Shown: positions 1 through 11,762, counted from the first letter of the stretch. The stretch is DNA of 64,000 nucleotides from Brasenia schreberi (GCA_036023115.1 JAYKKT010000047.1:1433001-1497000); one strand, 5' to 3'. The notes: generated from the sequence alone by a model not told the origin. Made by a program: numbers and translations.

Positions 1-172
1 TTGGTGACGGATCTACATTGAGCCAAAGTTAGGCACCTACCCTCATGTGAAAAATTTGTAATTTGAATAGAATTACTATAATAGGTCGTTGAATGCATTA
101 CTTATGTATATTTTTCATTGCACCCTATGTCAGTTTCATCAAAACTAGATTTTGATTTTTAATAAACGTAAT

Positions 173-330
173 CTTAAGTTTCATTGTGCATCAAACATGA
201 AACATATTGTAACCAAAGGTGAAATAGCTCGTAAAAACTCAAGCACCTCTTTCTTTCTCTTGTTGTTATTCTGCCTCACACGAAATCCCAAGCATCAATA
301 ATATCATCCATGAATCAAGCACAGTACCAC
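173..330. repeat. Dispersed repeat family R, copy 1
   Basis: Begins with TTTCATTGTGCATCAAAC and continues with a segment similar to CTTTCTCTTGTTGTTATTC and then CACACGAAATCCCAAG. The same order of motifs recurs at about 25.14 kb and 53.35 kb in this window, so it is a dispersed repeat of unknown class. No ends or coding sequence could be defined. Confidence 0.45.
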
Positions 331-868
331 AAGCAGACAGAGAGAAAGAGTGAAACCATGCTACATGTATAATAGTGTGCTTCTCTTTCTTGTCTCTCTT
401 TCAGTCTGCATGATTCCATCACTCCCCACATGGAACACTCTTCAGGTTTTTGACATGCTGAAGTGGGCTCGAATTCAAAGAACACCATGCTTCATCGAAA
501 TATTCCTCAACATATTTAGCAATATAAACAAGGCAATATATGTGGGCTAATTTTCTTTGGTTTTTCTGATAGGCAAGCTAGAGTTCCACGGATACCCTCA
601 TTAGTAACAATTTGCATAACAATTCAGGCGTAGGTCAGTCATCTAATCTTCAACTTCCTTTCTTCTGATGATCCCGATACTCGAGCAAGATTGTGCGCAA
701 ACGTGGCTTTAAAACTTAAAATATTTGTACCCTATGGTTTACTCTAAGTTAGCTATGTCCAAACAATTTTCAATCGTATGATAGGATGGATCCTTAAAAT
801 TGAATTAAAAAATAGGTATGATCCACATTTCAAAAAAATTGTTTTAATAGACTAACGTTCTTTCTCTT

Positions 869-898
869 TCTCTCTCTCTCTCTCTATATATATATATA
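869..898. repeat. (TC)n(TA)n microsatellite
   Basis: A short compound microsatellite, TC repeats followed directly by TA repeats. It abuts the left end of a foldback element. Confidence 0.9.
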
Positions 899-1078
899 CT
901 AAGATTTGTTTGAATTTGGTTGGTGATGAATGATTGAAATTTAAAATTTTAAAGCAAAAATACTTTTGTGAATAAAGTGTGAGTACACATGTCTTTTTTA
1001 GATTTAAAGCTATCTATCATCAAAGATTGACAATTAAGATTTGTTTAAATTCGATAGGAACTAAGTGTGCTAGCATAC
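897..1078. mobile_element. MITE-like foldback element, family F1 copy a
   Basis: The right end reads AACTAAGTGTGCTAGCATAC and is preceded by a TTTGTTTAAATTCG-like stretch. The left end carries AAGATTTGTTTGAATTTGG and a GATGAATGATTGAAATTT stretch, roughly the inverse complement of the right arm. Similar arms occur near 13.1 and 23.5 kb. No coding sequence is present. The superfamily is undetermined. Confidence 0.45.
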
Positions 1079-1084
1079 CACTAG

Positions 1085-1087
<3 letters not shown>

Positions 1088-1133
<46 letters not shown>

Positions 1134-1152
1134 ATATATATATATATATATA
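1088..1152. repeat. (TC)n(TA)n microsatellite
   Basis: About 40 bp of TC repeats run straight into about 20 bp of TA repeats, between two foldback elements. Confidence 0.95.
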
Positions 1153-1380
1153 GCATTTTAGTTGCATAATAGTGTTTGGTGCATAATCTTGTATAAATAT
1201 TTTCATTGTACCATCTTTTATCTAAAAAATGAAGTGGAGATTTGAATCACTTTGTTTTTAATGTGCATTAAATTCAAGTAGAATAGTACATTTAATTCAA
1301 ATTTCTATTGTAAATATCAAAGATCGTTAGGAGATGTTCGTACAAGATTATGCACTAAAAATTATTATGCAACTAAGACT
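1153..1380. mobile_element. MITE-like foldback element, family F2 copy a
   Basis: The left arm contains TTAGTTGCATAATAGTGTTT then GTGCATAATCTTGTA. The right arm is its diverged reverse complement, TACAAGATTATGCAC then TTATTATGCAACTAAGACT. About 225 bp, AT-rich, no coding capacity. A related copy lies at about 23.96-24.16 kb. Both sit against TA microsatellites. Confidence 0.6.
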
Positions 1381-1386
1381 CCCTAC

Positions 1387-1534
<148 letters not shown>

Positions 1535-1540
1535 TTACAC

Positions 1541-1724
1541 ATTCTTAAAGTTCTCAACCATTTGATCTTAAAGATCAATACTTGATATCTTTAAGTCAAT
1601 AGTATTTGATACATTTATTGTACTTGCAAAAAGTATCAATATATTTTTTTAGTTTTGAAATTTGGATTTCAATGGCTGATCTTGTTGATCAAACGGTTGA
1701 GATTCTTGAAGATGTTTAAACATG
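1541..1724. mobile_element. MITE-like foldback element, family F3
   Basis: The left arm ATTCTTAAAGTTCTCAACCA followed by TTTGATCTT is mirrored by the right arm TGATCAAACGGTTGAGATTC followed by TTGAAGATG. The interior is AT-rich and non-coding. The element lies between a long AT tract and a TC/TA microsatellite. Confidence 0.5.
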
Positions 1725-1748
1725 GATTGTTGTGTGCATGGACTATTA

Positions 1749-1760
1749 TCTCTCTCTCTC

Positions 1761-1811
<51 letters not shown>
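1749..1811. repeat. (TC)n(TA)n microsatellite
   Basis: A short TC run is followed by about 50 bp of TA repeats, on the right border of the F3 foldback. Confidence 0.95.
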
Positions 1812-1814
<3 letters not shown>

Positions 1815-3920
1815 CGGGCATCAACCAAAATGTTAACTACTTTCCTACCTTTTCTTGATTATCCTAGTTATAGTCTTGCCTAGCCGAGCTTAAATGTATA
1901 CATAAAAAATATTATGTTCCATTAAACATGATTAAAGATTTGACCATGGTGAAGAAGATCTAGTATTGCCTAAGCTCGAAAAGGCTAGCATTTGATTTCA
2001 TAGTTTGGACTTTTGCCTTGATTGCTGAATCCTTTGGTTGATTAATGCACATCAATACAAAACTGATTCTAGTTCTAGGTTTTCTCCATTCAATTCTTAG
2101 GTCTAGTATTTAAATTAGAACCAGCACACGGATATCAAATCCCTCTACCGCGTGTCCGGCGGCGGACCTACCCCGGTTAGGTGAGGTGGCCACCAGGCCC
2201 ACCACCACAACTAGAAGTGACCAAATCCGAAACAACTATACAGGTGAGTTCAATTTTTTTTTGAAGATTATAAGAACTGTCTCACCGGAATTTTACCAAA
2301 GCGAACTTCGCCTCATCGTCAAAAGTTTTTTTAACTATGGTTAAGATTGGCATAATTGTGGTGCATAAGCTGACATAACGCTAAATTATAAGGAGACATA
2401 CCCATCTGTTAAAGTTGGATTAATGGTACGAGAGAAAGCTTTTAGGAAGAAAACTTTCGGTTCAAAAGGTGTCCTCTATGCTAAGAAGAATTTTTTTTAT
2501 AAGAAAATTTACTATCTTGATTAAAAAACAGAGTCAAAATTCTTCATACATCTATCTCTTTTGGAAGATTTGGTCATTTAACAACGTATACCCACTCAAT
2601 TTGTTGGATTAACATAGTTTCTAAATGTAATTTAACTGAGTTAATCTGAGTAAAGCTGAATAATGTGTTGTTCATGTAGTTTAATAAGTTAGCTCGAGTT
2701 TGGTACCCATTATATCATGAATGAGCTCATCAAGAGTCCAATCAAACCGAACCGAACCAAAGCTGGTTTGGCTCGTTGATCAGCCCTTTACTCTGAAACA
2801 AGCATGAAAATTTACTATGAAACGTATTGAACAAGATAAGCCACACACTGTATATAAGGTTGATATGATTTGTCCTTTGAATGATCTTGCTCGTCTTTTA
2901 ACTTGTCTAGACTGCAGGCTTCACAAATGGAGTCAAAACAGTCACTTTCGGCCCTGTTGTCCCCCAACTTGGTTCATTACCCCTTTCGTGGTGTCCCATC
3001 TTTGATTGTCATTGCCCTTGCGTGGACGATCAAGTCATGAGCAAGCTCACATTTGAGTTCCACGTTGGCCGATCCATTACAGGCTCGCAGCCACGAACAT
3101 TGTTCTCTTCCCACTTAATCTCAACAACTTACCGCAAATGTCTATCAATCAAAGTTGAGGAATAGTTCTTCAATTGGATAGAAATAGTTGGAACTCAGTA
3201 CATTGAAGTGCACCGTCCAATACAGTCAGGTCTCTTCTAACTCTGTTGCTGAGCGTCACACGTCTCTCTCTGTACGTGTACCTGGCAAAGTTTTCAGAGC
3301 GATAAGACGTATGACTGGATGGAACTGTGAAAACATGCTTCTCTCTCTCTTGTTTGGTGAAACTGTGAAAGCGTGCTGATATCTTGAGACGCGCAGAGGA
3401 AGCGTGGCTTGCCTGTGAATGATGACGAGTGTTGAAGGTGCAGCAGACAATGGAAGCCATATGCAACCATGGAATCTCCGGGCAGGTCCGATCGCACAGA
3501 ATTCATAAAATAAACAACACTTCATACAATTTAAGATCAATAAATACCAAAAAAGAAGCTTCGCACAAATAGCTCTACTAACTAGGTGGTCAACTCACAG
3601 GTCACAAGTTCCATACTCAGAGTGGGCATGTCGTCATCGTTTAATTAATAGAAGCTCCAACTTTCACAATTACTGTTTTGTACTCAACCAAACTTTCACA
3701 CTAGATGAGAGATCATACGCTCCTGACATAAAATCTGTATTCAACCAATCTTTCAGACTCGGCACAACTCAGCCTTTGGTAACGAAGGTTGTAAAAATTT
3801 TCTGACTGCATACAGTCATGATAATTATTTCAAACTTATTGCCGACGGTATAGCAAAGTTCTTGTCAGAGTCTATCAAACTGATCCGCGAGGGGTGTTGG
3901 GTGGGTCTTTCGAGCTCAAC

Positions 3921-4020
3921 CAGGGGTGTTCAAGGAACTGCGGGAACCGAACCAATCTAACATGGAGAAAATGTGGTGGTTCAGTTCATAGTTTCAATTT
4001 TGGAACCGAACCATAAGAAC
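3921..4020. repeat. GGTTC/GAACC-rich dispersed repeat
   Basis: Starts with CAGGGGTGTTCAAGGAACT and contains several GAACCGAACC blocks. The same vocabulary recurs at 22.5-23.0, 28.5-28.9, 29.6-29.8 and 58.6-58.9 kb. The first bases resemble plant hAT-type termini, but no matching right end is seen here, so the class is only inferred. Confidence 0.35.
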
Positions 4021-4104
4021 TATATATATAAGTTTATTGTCCCGATCGACCATTAAAAACGCAGACTGATGAGGGAGAATATTTACGGGATGGTCCCTAT
4101 CATT

Positions 4105-4106
<2 letters not shown>

Positions 4107-4183
<77 letters not shown>

Positions 4184-4185
4184 AG
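4107..4185. repeat. (TA)n(GT)n microsatellite
   Basis: About 66 bp of TA repeats followed by a short GT run. Confidence 0.95.
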
Positions 4186-4604
4186 TTTTATAACGTCACA
4201 TATATCTAATATTTAAAATCCGGAGAGTTGATATATATCATATAAGAATTTGTTTGGTTCTAATGGTTTGGTTTCAACCTTCAAACCTCAAGCCAAGCCA
4301 TAAAAAAAGCATGTTTGCAAGCGAAATCAAAGCAAAACGAATTACAAAGGAAAGAACGATTGCAACCCAAAGCACTGGTTTCCATTGGTTCTTTGAAACA
4401 TCTCCACCAGTCACCAGCAATTGGTTGCATGAAGATATAATGACACCTTGTTGCCTAAGTTTCGGCTCTTCGTTCTAGTCAAGCTCAAATTGTCTTGGTT
4501 GAATAGTAATTAACTGAAAGCGTTCAAAGCAGAACAGCAATGTACTGCACAACACGAAGAAAGAAGAGAGCGGATCGAAAACGCAAAAAAGGAAAGCGAC
4601 TCGC

Positions 4605-4686
4605 AGGGTGAAGGGCGAGGGAGGGAACATCGGCAACAGCTCCAGCCACACCGGCTTCGTCTCATTCCCAAACAGCGCCACTTCCG
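4605..4686 (-). pseudogene. Possible C-terminal scrap of the TIN1-like pseudogene
   Basis: On the minus strand this reads a short peptide with FGNET followed by PMFPPSPFTL. As I recall the family, TIN1 proteins end with a GN-x-T motif, a proline pair and a terminal PFTL, so this looks like the last exon. Here PFTL is followed by CGA instead of a stop, one transition away from TGA, and the frame runs on. It lies directly against the left end of the copia element, about 5.1 kb from the rest of the pseudogene, on the same strand and in the right order. The match is short, so chance similarity is possible. Confidence 0.4.
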
Positions 4687-5400
4687 TGTTACATTGTGGC
4701 CATTCTCGTCAACTCAGCACGGTAACGGTTGGAGTGACCATCCAGACCGTTACCGTATCTGGAGTTACAGATAGGCATTTGTAATAGTCGGACCGTTACC
4801 GTATTTAAAGTTACAGATAGACACTTGTAATAGTAGGCCAAGGAGCGGAGCGAAGCTCCGCCTGCCCCTCTCTCTCTCTCTCTCTCTCTCTTTAGTTTAA
4901 CCCCCTCTTAGAAACCGTCTCCGATTTTGGAACAGTGGACTGAAAAGTCCGTTCTGCCCCGACCGATTTTTAGATATTAGAAAACTGCTCCTAGATAAAA
5001 TTACGAAAATATCCAGATATTTATTGAGCAAAAAATCTATTTTACCCTTCGGTGGTTTGTGAAAATTATGAAATACTGAGATATTATTTTACGTTATTAC
5101 CCTTCTCAATTTAAATTATTACATTTCTGCCATTGTGTTAAAAGACAGATGTGTCCTTATACTTTTGAGAAAATTACAGATTGGAACTGAGGATTAAAAT
5201 TATAGATTTAATCTCGATCAGTTACGAATTTTACAGAAATACCAAGAGTAATTTTATGAGTCTTTTCTTAAGCTTTTCAGAAAATTACAAAAGTGGACAG
5301 ATAGTCAAAATTAAACTGTAACCTCTAATACTTTTTGAAAAATGTTAAAGGCATAAATTTTTGAGAAAATTACGAATTTATCCCAGGTTGCTTATGAGTT
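4687..5400 (+). mobile_element. 5' LTR-like region of the Ty1/copia element (right end uncertain)
   Basis: Starts with TGTTACATTGTGGCCATTCT. The first 85-90 bp recur, diverged, at 9515-9602 downstream of the element's pol gene, as expected for LTRs. Inside it, a segment with ACCGTTACCGTAT and GTTACAGATAG is tandemly duplicated, and there is a TC microsatellite near 4867. I could not find a canonical TGGTATCAGAG primer-binding site, so the right boundary (before the gag start near 5.5 kb) is a guess. Confidence 0.5.
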
Positions 5401-5501
5401 ATGTTTAACTCATTTTTCTGATATTATGCATTGTTCTAACAAGATTTATGCTATGTATGTTTGTTTCCTTTCTAGACCGTCTAATAGTTATAATTGCCAA
5501 A

Positions 5502-8500
5502 TACATAAAAATGAATTCTACAATGTGTATCGAAATTAGCAAAAACCAAAAAACTGAACGGTCTGAACTTCCAAACATGGAAGAGAAGAATGCCACTTGT
5601 TGTAACACTTAAAGGTATTGAGTATGTACTAAAGGAAATCGTGCGTACACCATCACCAAATGCAACTGAGCAACATATATAAATGTATAAAACATTTCTG
5701 AAAAATGACACAATAGTAAGGATAATCATGTTAACATACATGGAGGATGACTTGATCAGGGTCTTCGAAGAATACGAAACCGCAAAAGAGTTATTTGATT
5801 TAATAACAGCTAAGTATGATACAACTGTCAAACTACATATGCAGTTGCTACTAAAGAAGTACAACTCCTTTAAAATGAGAGAATGAGATAACGTGGTAGA
5901 ACATGTAAATCAAATGTTGGTAATGAGTAGGGACATAGCCGTGATAAAGTTAGTCATCCCAGAACTGATGCAAATATCAACAATCTTAAACAATCTACTC
6001 ATTTCATAGAACATGGTTACCATTGCCCTTAGGTTAGGGTCAGAAATTAACCTTTTAGAATTGCCCATGAAACTAGCAATAGAGCAAGAACATATGAAAA
6101 AAAATAAAAAATAAAAAATGTTATTGGTACAATATGAGATAGGGTCTAGCTCCAAATCCAACTAGAAGAAAAATAAACCAAACAAAAAGTTTGGCAAGAA
6201 TAACAAGAAGCGCGGTCAAAATTTTAAGAAATCGTAAGAAATCGCTTTTTGAATCAAGTATTTCAACTGTGAAAAGATGGGACAATACAAGAGGCATTGT
6301 GACAACAAGAAAGGTGGAGGAAAAAGCCCACAACGCAGACAGTAAGAGAAATAGGTTATAATCTCTATGATATCAGAATGTTTGTACATGGATCGCCTAG
6401 TGACAGGTTGGTGGATCGACTCGGGAGCTACAAGACACATATCAAAGACAAAGGAAGGGATAATGGATCTAAAGGAATACAAAACAGGCGAACATCGAGT
6501 GTACATGAAAAATAATACATTCTCATATGTTTTGGGTATTGGGACATTTAGAATCTTTGTACAAGGCAAACCGATTGTATTAATTGATGTATTAATTATG
6601 TCATCTATAAGGCGTAATTTGGTCTCGATCTCTGCCTTAATAAAGAAAGGTTTTGAGGTTAAGTTTATTTATGGCAAGATGACTATGGGAAACATGGGAG
6701 AATATTATTCTTTGTGGAATTTGATGTAGAGCATGATTTTTCAAATTAAGTGATAATGAAATTGAAAGTTCTTCTGCTTATATTGAATGTGCCTTTAATG
6801 TTGATGTTAATATGTGGCATAAACACCTTTAGCATATAAGTCTGGTGAAGTTAGAGAAATTATCTAACTTTGACTTACTGCCTGTATTTAAGGAAAATGC
6901 TTTTAACAAGCGCGAAGCTTTTATAAAAGAAAAAATGAAAATGAAAGTTTTTCTTATAGAATCAACAATGGCAACAACCCTGTTGGAGGTTATTCACACA
7001 GATTTATGTGAGACCACTTAGAGTAAGGGCACATCGTGAAAAGGTTTACTTTATAACATTTATCGATGATTACTCAAGATATATGTATTTATATCTTTGA
7101 CACATAAATTTGAGGCACTAGAAGCTTTTAAAGAATATAACAAGAAAGTGAAAAACCAATTAGGGCATTTAATGAAAGTTTTAAGGTTAAACAGAGGTGA
7201 TGAATATACCTCTGCAAAATTTCTTGAATTCTGTAAAGACTTTGGTATTGCAAAGCAAAATACAATATCTAAGAGACCTCAACAAAATGGTGTAACTGAG
7301 AGATATAACAAAACCTTATTGAATATGACAAGGTCAATGTTGATCGATGCCTCTCTACCAAAGATATTTTGGGGAGAAGTAGTAACTATAGCGGTTTACA
7401 TACTCAATAGAGTACCATATAAAGCTTTATTCACTATACCATATGAGATGTGGTTTGGAAGAAAATCCAACCTAGGTCATCTCAGAATGTGGGGATCTAT
7501 TATACATGTAAAGATCCTTGATCAGTCTAGAGACAAGTTAGACAGTAGGTCCCTAAGATGTATATTTATTAGATATCCAAAAGGTTTAAAGGGATATTGA
7601 TTTTATCATAAGTATCACAGACTGATAGAAAACATAGATGTTGAATTTTTAGAAGATACTAAGAATGACATCTTGGAAAACAATGATAAATGTATTGATG
7701 ATCTAGTATATCTAGATAAATTATCATTTGAACCCATATAAGATCTTCCTTAAACAACAAAAACCTTAAGTGAACATAAAAGGCTAAGGGCACTTCGTCA
7801 TACTTAAAGGATTATCATACTTATCTTACAGAAGTGTGTAATTCAGTGGATTTAAATAAGTTGATTGATAACATAACTTATCAGCAAGCTATGAACTCAT
7901 CGAAAGCAATAGATTGGGGCAAAGTTATGGATGAGGAAATTGAATACATTGAGAAAAACCAAGTTTGGGAATTAATTGATTTGTCGAAAGGAAAGAAAGC
8001 TATAAGTTGTAAATAAGTTTTGAAAAAGAAATACAAGATCGATGATTCAATCGATAAGGTTGGTTGCAAAGGGTTTTTCGTAAAAAGAGAAATAGATTAT
8101 GTTGAGATATATTTCCTAGTTGTGAAATTTGCATCTATGAAGATAATCTTGATAATATCTGCATATTATGATTTGGACTTACATCAGTTAAATGTAAAGA
8201 CAACATTTCTAAATGAAGATTTAAATGAAATCATATACATGCAGAAGCCCGAAGGATTTATGGTTGAAGGCCAAGAAGATAAAATATATAGGTTGAGAAA
8301 ACAGTCACCCTCGCTAATGGTATTTCACTTTTTAAAATGTCATTATAGAACTTAGGTTTGTGGCTAATAAACTTAATCACTTTGTATATGTCTGGAACAA
8401 TGGGAGTCACTTTGTCATCCTATTATTATATGTAGATGACATATTGTTGACTAGGAACAACAACAAAATGATTGTCAAAACTAAGTCATGGTTAAACTCA

Positions 8501-9345
8501 AAGTTCGAAATGAAGGATATGAGGGAAGCATCCTATATCCTTGGTATAAAGATCTTTCGAGATAGAGAATATAGACTCTTATGCCTGAGTCATAAGAGAT
8601 ATATTGATTATATCCTGAAGAAGTTCAAAATGTGTGAATGAAAGTCTGTTGTTACACCTGTTACAAAAGGGGTTAAACTTAGTAAAGCTTATTGTCTCGG
8701 TGAAGGAGACGATAAGCTTAACGTACCTTATGCACAAGCTGGGTAGCTTGATGTATGTTATATTGTGTAAAAGACCTGATATCAACTTTGTTGTTAATCT
8801 TATAAGTAGATATCAAAGTAATCTTTGATGACAACAGTGGATAGTTGTAAAAGGGATTTTAAGATATCTAAAGGGAACAAGAGACTTGAAACTGTGTTTT
8901 CAAGTAAATGAATTGAAAGTGGTAGGATACTCAGATGCTGACTTTGCTGGAAGCAAAGATGACAACAAATCAACCTCGGATCAAATATTCTTATTTGGAG
9001 GTGGTGTTATTTCTTGGGCATGTAAGAAACAGGGTTGTGTAGCATTACATAAATATGAAGCTAAGTATATAGCTTGCTGTATGGCTACAACGAGTGCTGT
9101 CTAGATAAGCCGCTTCATACGTGATTTGAAATTGAAAATAACCGATGAGTCAGTTGTCATTTACTGTGATAACAACGTAGCAATTACTCTTATTAAGAGT
9201 GAAGTTGATTGCTAAAAAAACAAGCATATAATGGTTAAATACCACTATGTTCATGATATGGTTATGAGAAAGGAAATATCCATCTCATACATACCAACAA
9301 AAAATATGTTGGCAGACCCCTTGACTAAAGGTATAATAGAGAAAC
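5502..9345 (+). mobile_element. Degenerate Ty1/copia gag-pol
   Basis: Fragments in order along the plus strand: gag (5.5-6.1 kb); a defective CCHC knuckle near 6.26 kb (FNCEKMGQYKRHC, first cysteine lost); aspartic protease with DSGA (WWIDSGATRHIS, about 6.41 kb); the GAG-pre-integrase motif (about 6.82 kb); integrase core with HTD near 6.99 kb and PQQNGVTERYN at about 7.28 kb; reverse transcriptase with YVDD (LLLYVDDILL, about 8.43 kb); and RNase H (GYSDADFAGS, about 8.93 kb) down to LADPLTKG at about 9.32 kb. Domain order int-RT-RH is diagnostic of copia. Many stops and frameshifts make it non-coding today; the longest surviving frame is the integrase piece 7097-7600. Confidence 0.92.
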
Positions 9346-9514
9346 GTTCGTGAACATGGGTTTGAAGTATGTTTGATTCTTGTGTAGGGAAATAACCATA
9401 CAACGGGTAGTGATTGCAACAACAATCATGAATTGACGTTATTAAATAAACCCTGCAAAAGTGGGAGGAAAACTAATATGTCAATATATTTTGCTCGAAT
9501 GGTCAAATAAGAGA

Positions 9515-9602
9515 TGTTACATTGTGTCCATTCTCGGCAACTCAGCATGGTAACGGTTATACTGACCATCTATACTTTTACCGTATTTGGAGTTATAGAT
9601 AG
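9515..9602 (+). mobile_element. 3' LTR fragment of the copia element
   Basis: TGTTACATTGTGTCCATTCT and the following 70 bp repeat the start of the 5' LTR with about a dozen differences. Similarity stops near 9602, so this LTR is truncated or diverged beyond recognition. No matching target-site duplication was found. Confidence 0.55.
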
Positions 9603-9802
9603 ACAAAACACGGTAACAGTCCGAAAATAAAATAGATGCTCAGAATGAGAAAAGCCGAAAAGTATAACCGGGAGATGTGAAGCACTCAGAGTACATATAG
9701 TGAAATTGAAATGATATATAGCAAAAAATACACTAAAGTCTCCCTCGAAGAGTCAAGAAACCTCTAACGAAACACTTACCACAGGCTTGATCGGAGGACA
9801 AC

Positions 9803-11353
9803 CTAAAACGAAACACTTAAGTCTAGACGGAGGACAACCTCAACGTCTGATTCCAGGAGAACGCCTCGTTCCGAACTCGAATCGACAACAACGTAAGTCT
9901 CCACCTGATTCAGCATCTCCGCCCTCAGCACGTCCCCCTCCAACCTTGTCACCACTTCGAAGTGCAGCCTCGACACCGTCGGCAGCATCCGCCACGCCGC
10001 ATCGTCCGCTGCGACGTCCAGGCTCCACTCAACACCGAATGTCATCTTCACGAAAGTCTGGATGGATGTCTCCGCACGCGTCAATCTTACCGACGCCGAA
10101 GGAGAACCATTGGGTTTACGGGAAGCACTGATGGCGTTCGTCAGAATCAGTTGGAAGACGGCGAGCTTGGGATCGGAAGCGTTGAGGGAGGTCAGCAGCC
10201 ATATTCCTATCGGCACGATACCCGTTACCGGAAGAGATCTCGGCGTCTCGGTCGCGACCGGCGACGTAGGAGAAGAGAGGTGAAGCTGGTCGGGACCTAG
10301 GCGCTTGACTTTGAGGCGGTTTATCGGTGCAGGAGGAGTTTTACCGGCGGAGGGGTGGCGGCATTGGTGGTGGTACTGGCCAGAGATACAATAAGGGAGG
10401 AAAGGCCGACGATGCGAAGGGAAACGGATGCGTCGTGAGGATGAGAGATGGACGCGTGGCGGAGGTGGTGGCATTGGGGGACGAAGGGAGGTCGACAGGA
10501 CGCCGGAGAATGACAGCTTTTGCTCCCCGGACGGTCACCGTCACCTCTCCCGCGTCCACGTCGTGCTGCAACGAATCAAGGCCGTTAAAAATAAATCACA
10601 AAGTTTTCAAAGAAAAACAGATCCTTCAAAGATTTGACCATCAGCTTTGCTTCGCAAAAAGCTCAAAAGAGAGATCGCGCAAAACTCGAACAAATTCTTG
10701 CCTATATTCGAGTTTTCACAAGAATTGAATCAACTTTTGAATTGCAAAGAATTTGAGCCGCTAACGATACGAAACTAATACTACGAAACTTTTGGATTTC
10801 TTTCATAACTATTAATGTCGAGAAATACCAAACAGAGAGCACGGATTGAACGGCAGAAACTCGCTGGAAAGGAGAGGCGCATGCCCTGGCCGTCCTGGAT
10901 CCACAGCTCCATCGGGCTCGACAAATCGAAGGGCCCGAGGACGGCATCCATCGGTGGAACGACCGACGAATCCATGGGTCTCCAATTCTTCACATCCTCC
11001 AAGATCTTCAACGGCAAAACCTTCTGATCCACCTCCAAGTCGAACTCGTAAGCTGCTGATTGCCCGATAAGAGATTCCTCAAACTCGTAGTCAACAATCC
11101 TCAACTCCGACTTCACCCCAATTTCTTCGCTGTCACCTCCTTCAAATCCTGAAAGTTAAAGAAACTCCGTCAAAATTTCCAAAAACCAAAAGTTCTACAA
11201 ATCAAACTACAATGTCGAAAGATTTCGTTACCAATATAACATTCAACGCGGATTTCGTTACCTATCGGCCGGCGAGAAGCAATCCACCGTTCCGACCATC
11301 GAAAACAGCAAGATTATGATACTCCCTATTAACAAACGGCGCGCGGCATCCAT
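9803..11353 (-). pseudogene. TUNICAMYCIN INDUCED 1 (TIN1)-like pseudogene
   Basis: TIN1 is a plant ER protein induced by ER stress. Exon 1 (11262-11353) encodes a signal peptide: MDAARRLLIG then a run of I/L residues to VDC. Exon 2 (10865-11148) reads AYEFDLEVDQKVLPLK and PMELWIQDGQGMRLSFP. Exon 3 begins at 10565 with HDVDAG, VRGAKAV and RRPVDLP, then HLRHAS and SLRIVG, then RLKVKRLGP and SAQTF-like TSIQTFVKM, then RLHFEVV. These three stretches of exon 3 are in three different frames, so at least two indels have broken it. Exon 1 does not join exon 2 in frame, intron 2 has a GC donor (GCGAGT), and the C terminus is replaced by a short duplication ending in a stop at 9803. I recognise the family from memory of its conserved blocks. 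It is unlikely to make a full protein. Confidence 0.75.
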
Positions 11354-11483
11354 TTTGATCTCGCGGAAGGAGATAGGAGTGAAATTCGCAGGAGCTTGCA
11401 GATCGTCGTCAGACGGGTCTGGAAACGTTCCTTTCCATTTACAAGGGGGTCCGAAATCGGCGGTGGACGACTCCCGCTTTGGA

Positions 11484-11505
11484 TGACGTGGATCCTTCAG
11501 CCAAT
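11484..11505 (-). promoter_or_regulatory. Unfolded-protein-response element with nearby CCAAT box
   Basis: TGACGTGG at 11484-11491 matches the plant UPRE consensus TGACGTGR bound by bZIP factors of the bZIP60 type. A CCAAT (11501-11505) lies 9 bp away. The pair is about 130 bp upstream of the pseudogene's start codon, as expected for an ER-stress promoter. The CCAAT is inverted relative to a textbook ERSE, so only the UPRE is a clean match. Confidence 0.6.
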
Positions 11506-11565
11506 CAGGAAAGAGTTAGTGACACACTAGGGGAGTTTTGATTTGCCGGAGAACGTCGAAGGTGA

Positions 11566-11574
11566 TGACGTGGC
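11566..11574 (-). promoter_or_regulatory. Second unfolded-protein-response element
   Basis: TGACGTGGC, a second perfect UPRE core about 80 bp further upstream of the TIN1-like pseudogene. Two copies in about 90 bp are unlikely to be chance. Confidence 0.55.
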
Positions 11575-11659
11575 AGAAGAAGACCACCACCATGAGCCCG
11601 ACGGGTAAGGCTTACCAAAGATTCTCAAAACTTCATAACGGTTTTGAAACATTTTCTTT

Positions 11660-11762
11660 TCTTTTTTTGTTACAAGAGGAGGCCAAAACTTAAAACACGC
11701 ACACTCACACATGCGTCCTCCGAGAGTCGAACTCTGTACCAACGATGCTAAGAGTCCGTATC
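11660..11762 (-). mobile_element. tRNA-like SINE, diverged copy
   Basis: Read on the minus strand it has an AGAGTTCGACTCTCGG-like box B, then GAGGACGCATGTG, then a GGCCTCCTCTTGTAACAAA tail. The same order (box B, GTGCA segment, GCCTCC and TTGTAACAAAA end) recurs in other copies in this window. Confidence 0.5.

Noticed and set aside
979..1161. Open frames ending in Ser-Leu and Tyr-Ile runs (also 1655-1858, 12281-12565, 18409-18651, 23810-24058, 24386-24613, 26182-26472 and 55702-55884)
   Set aside because: They only translate TC, TA, GT and GA microsatellites and have no conserved domain.
11484..11505. A full ERSE (CCAAT-N9-CCACG)
   Set aside because: The spacing is right, but the CCAAT is inverted relative to the CCACG, so only the UPRE is claimed.
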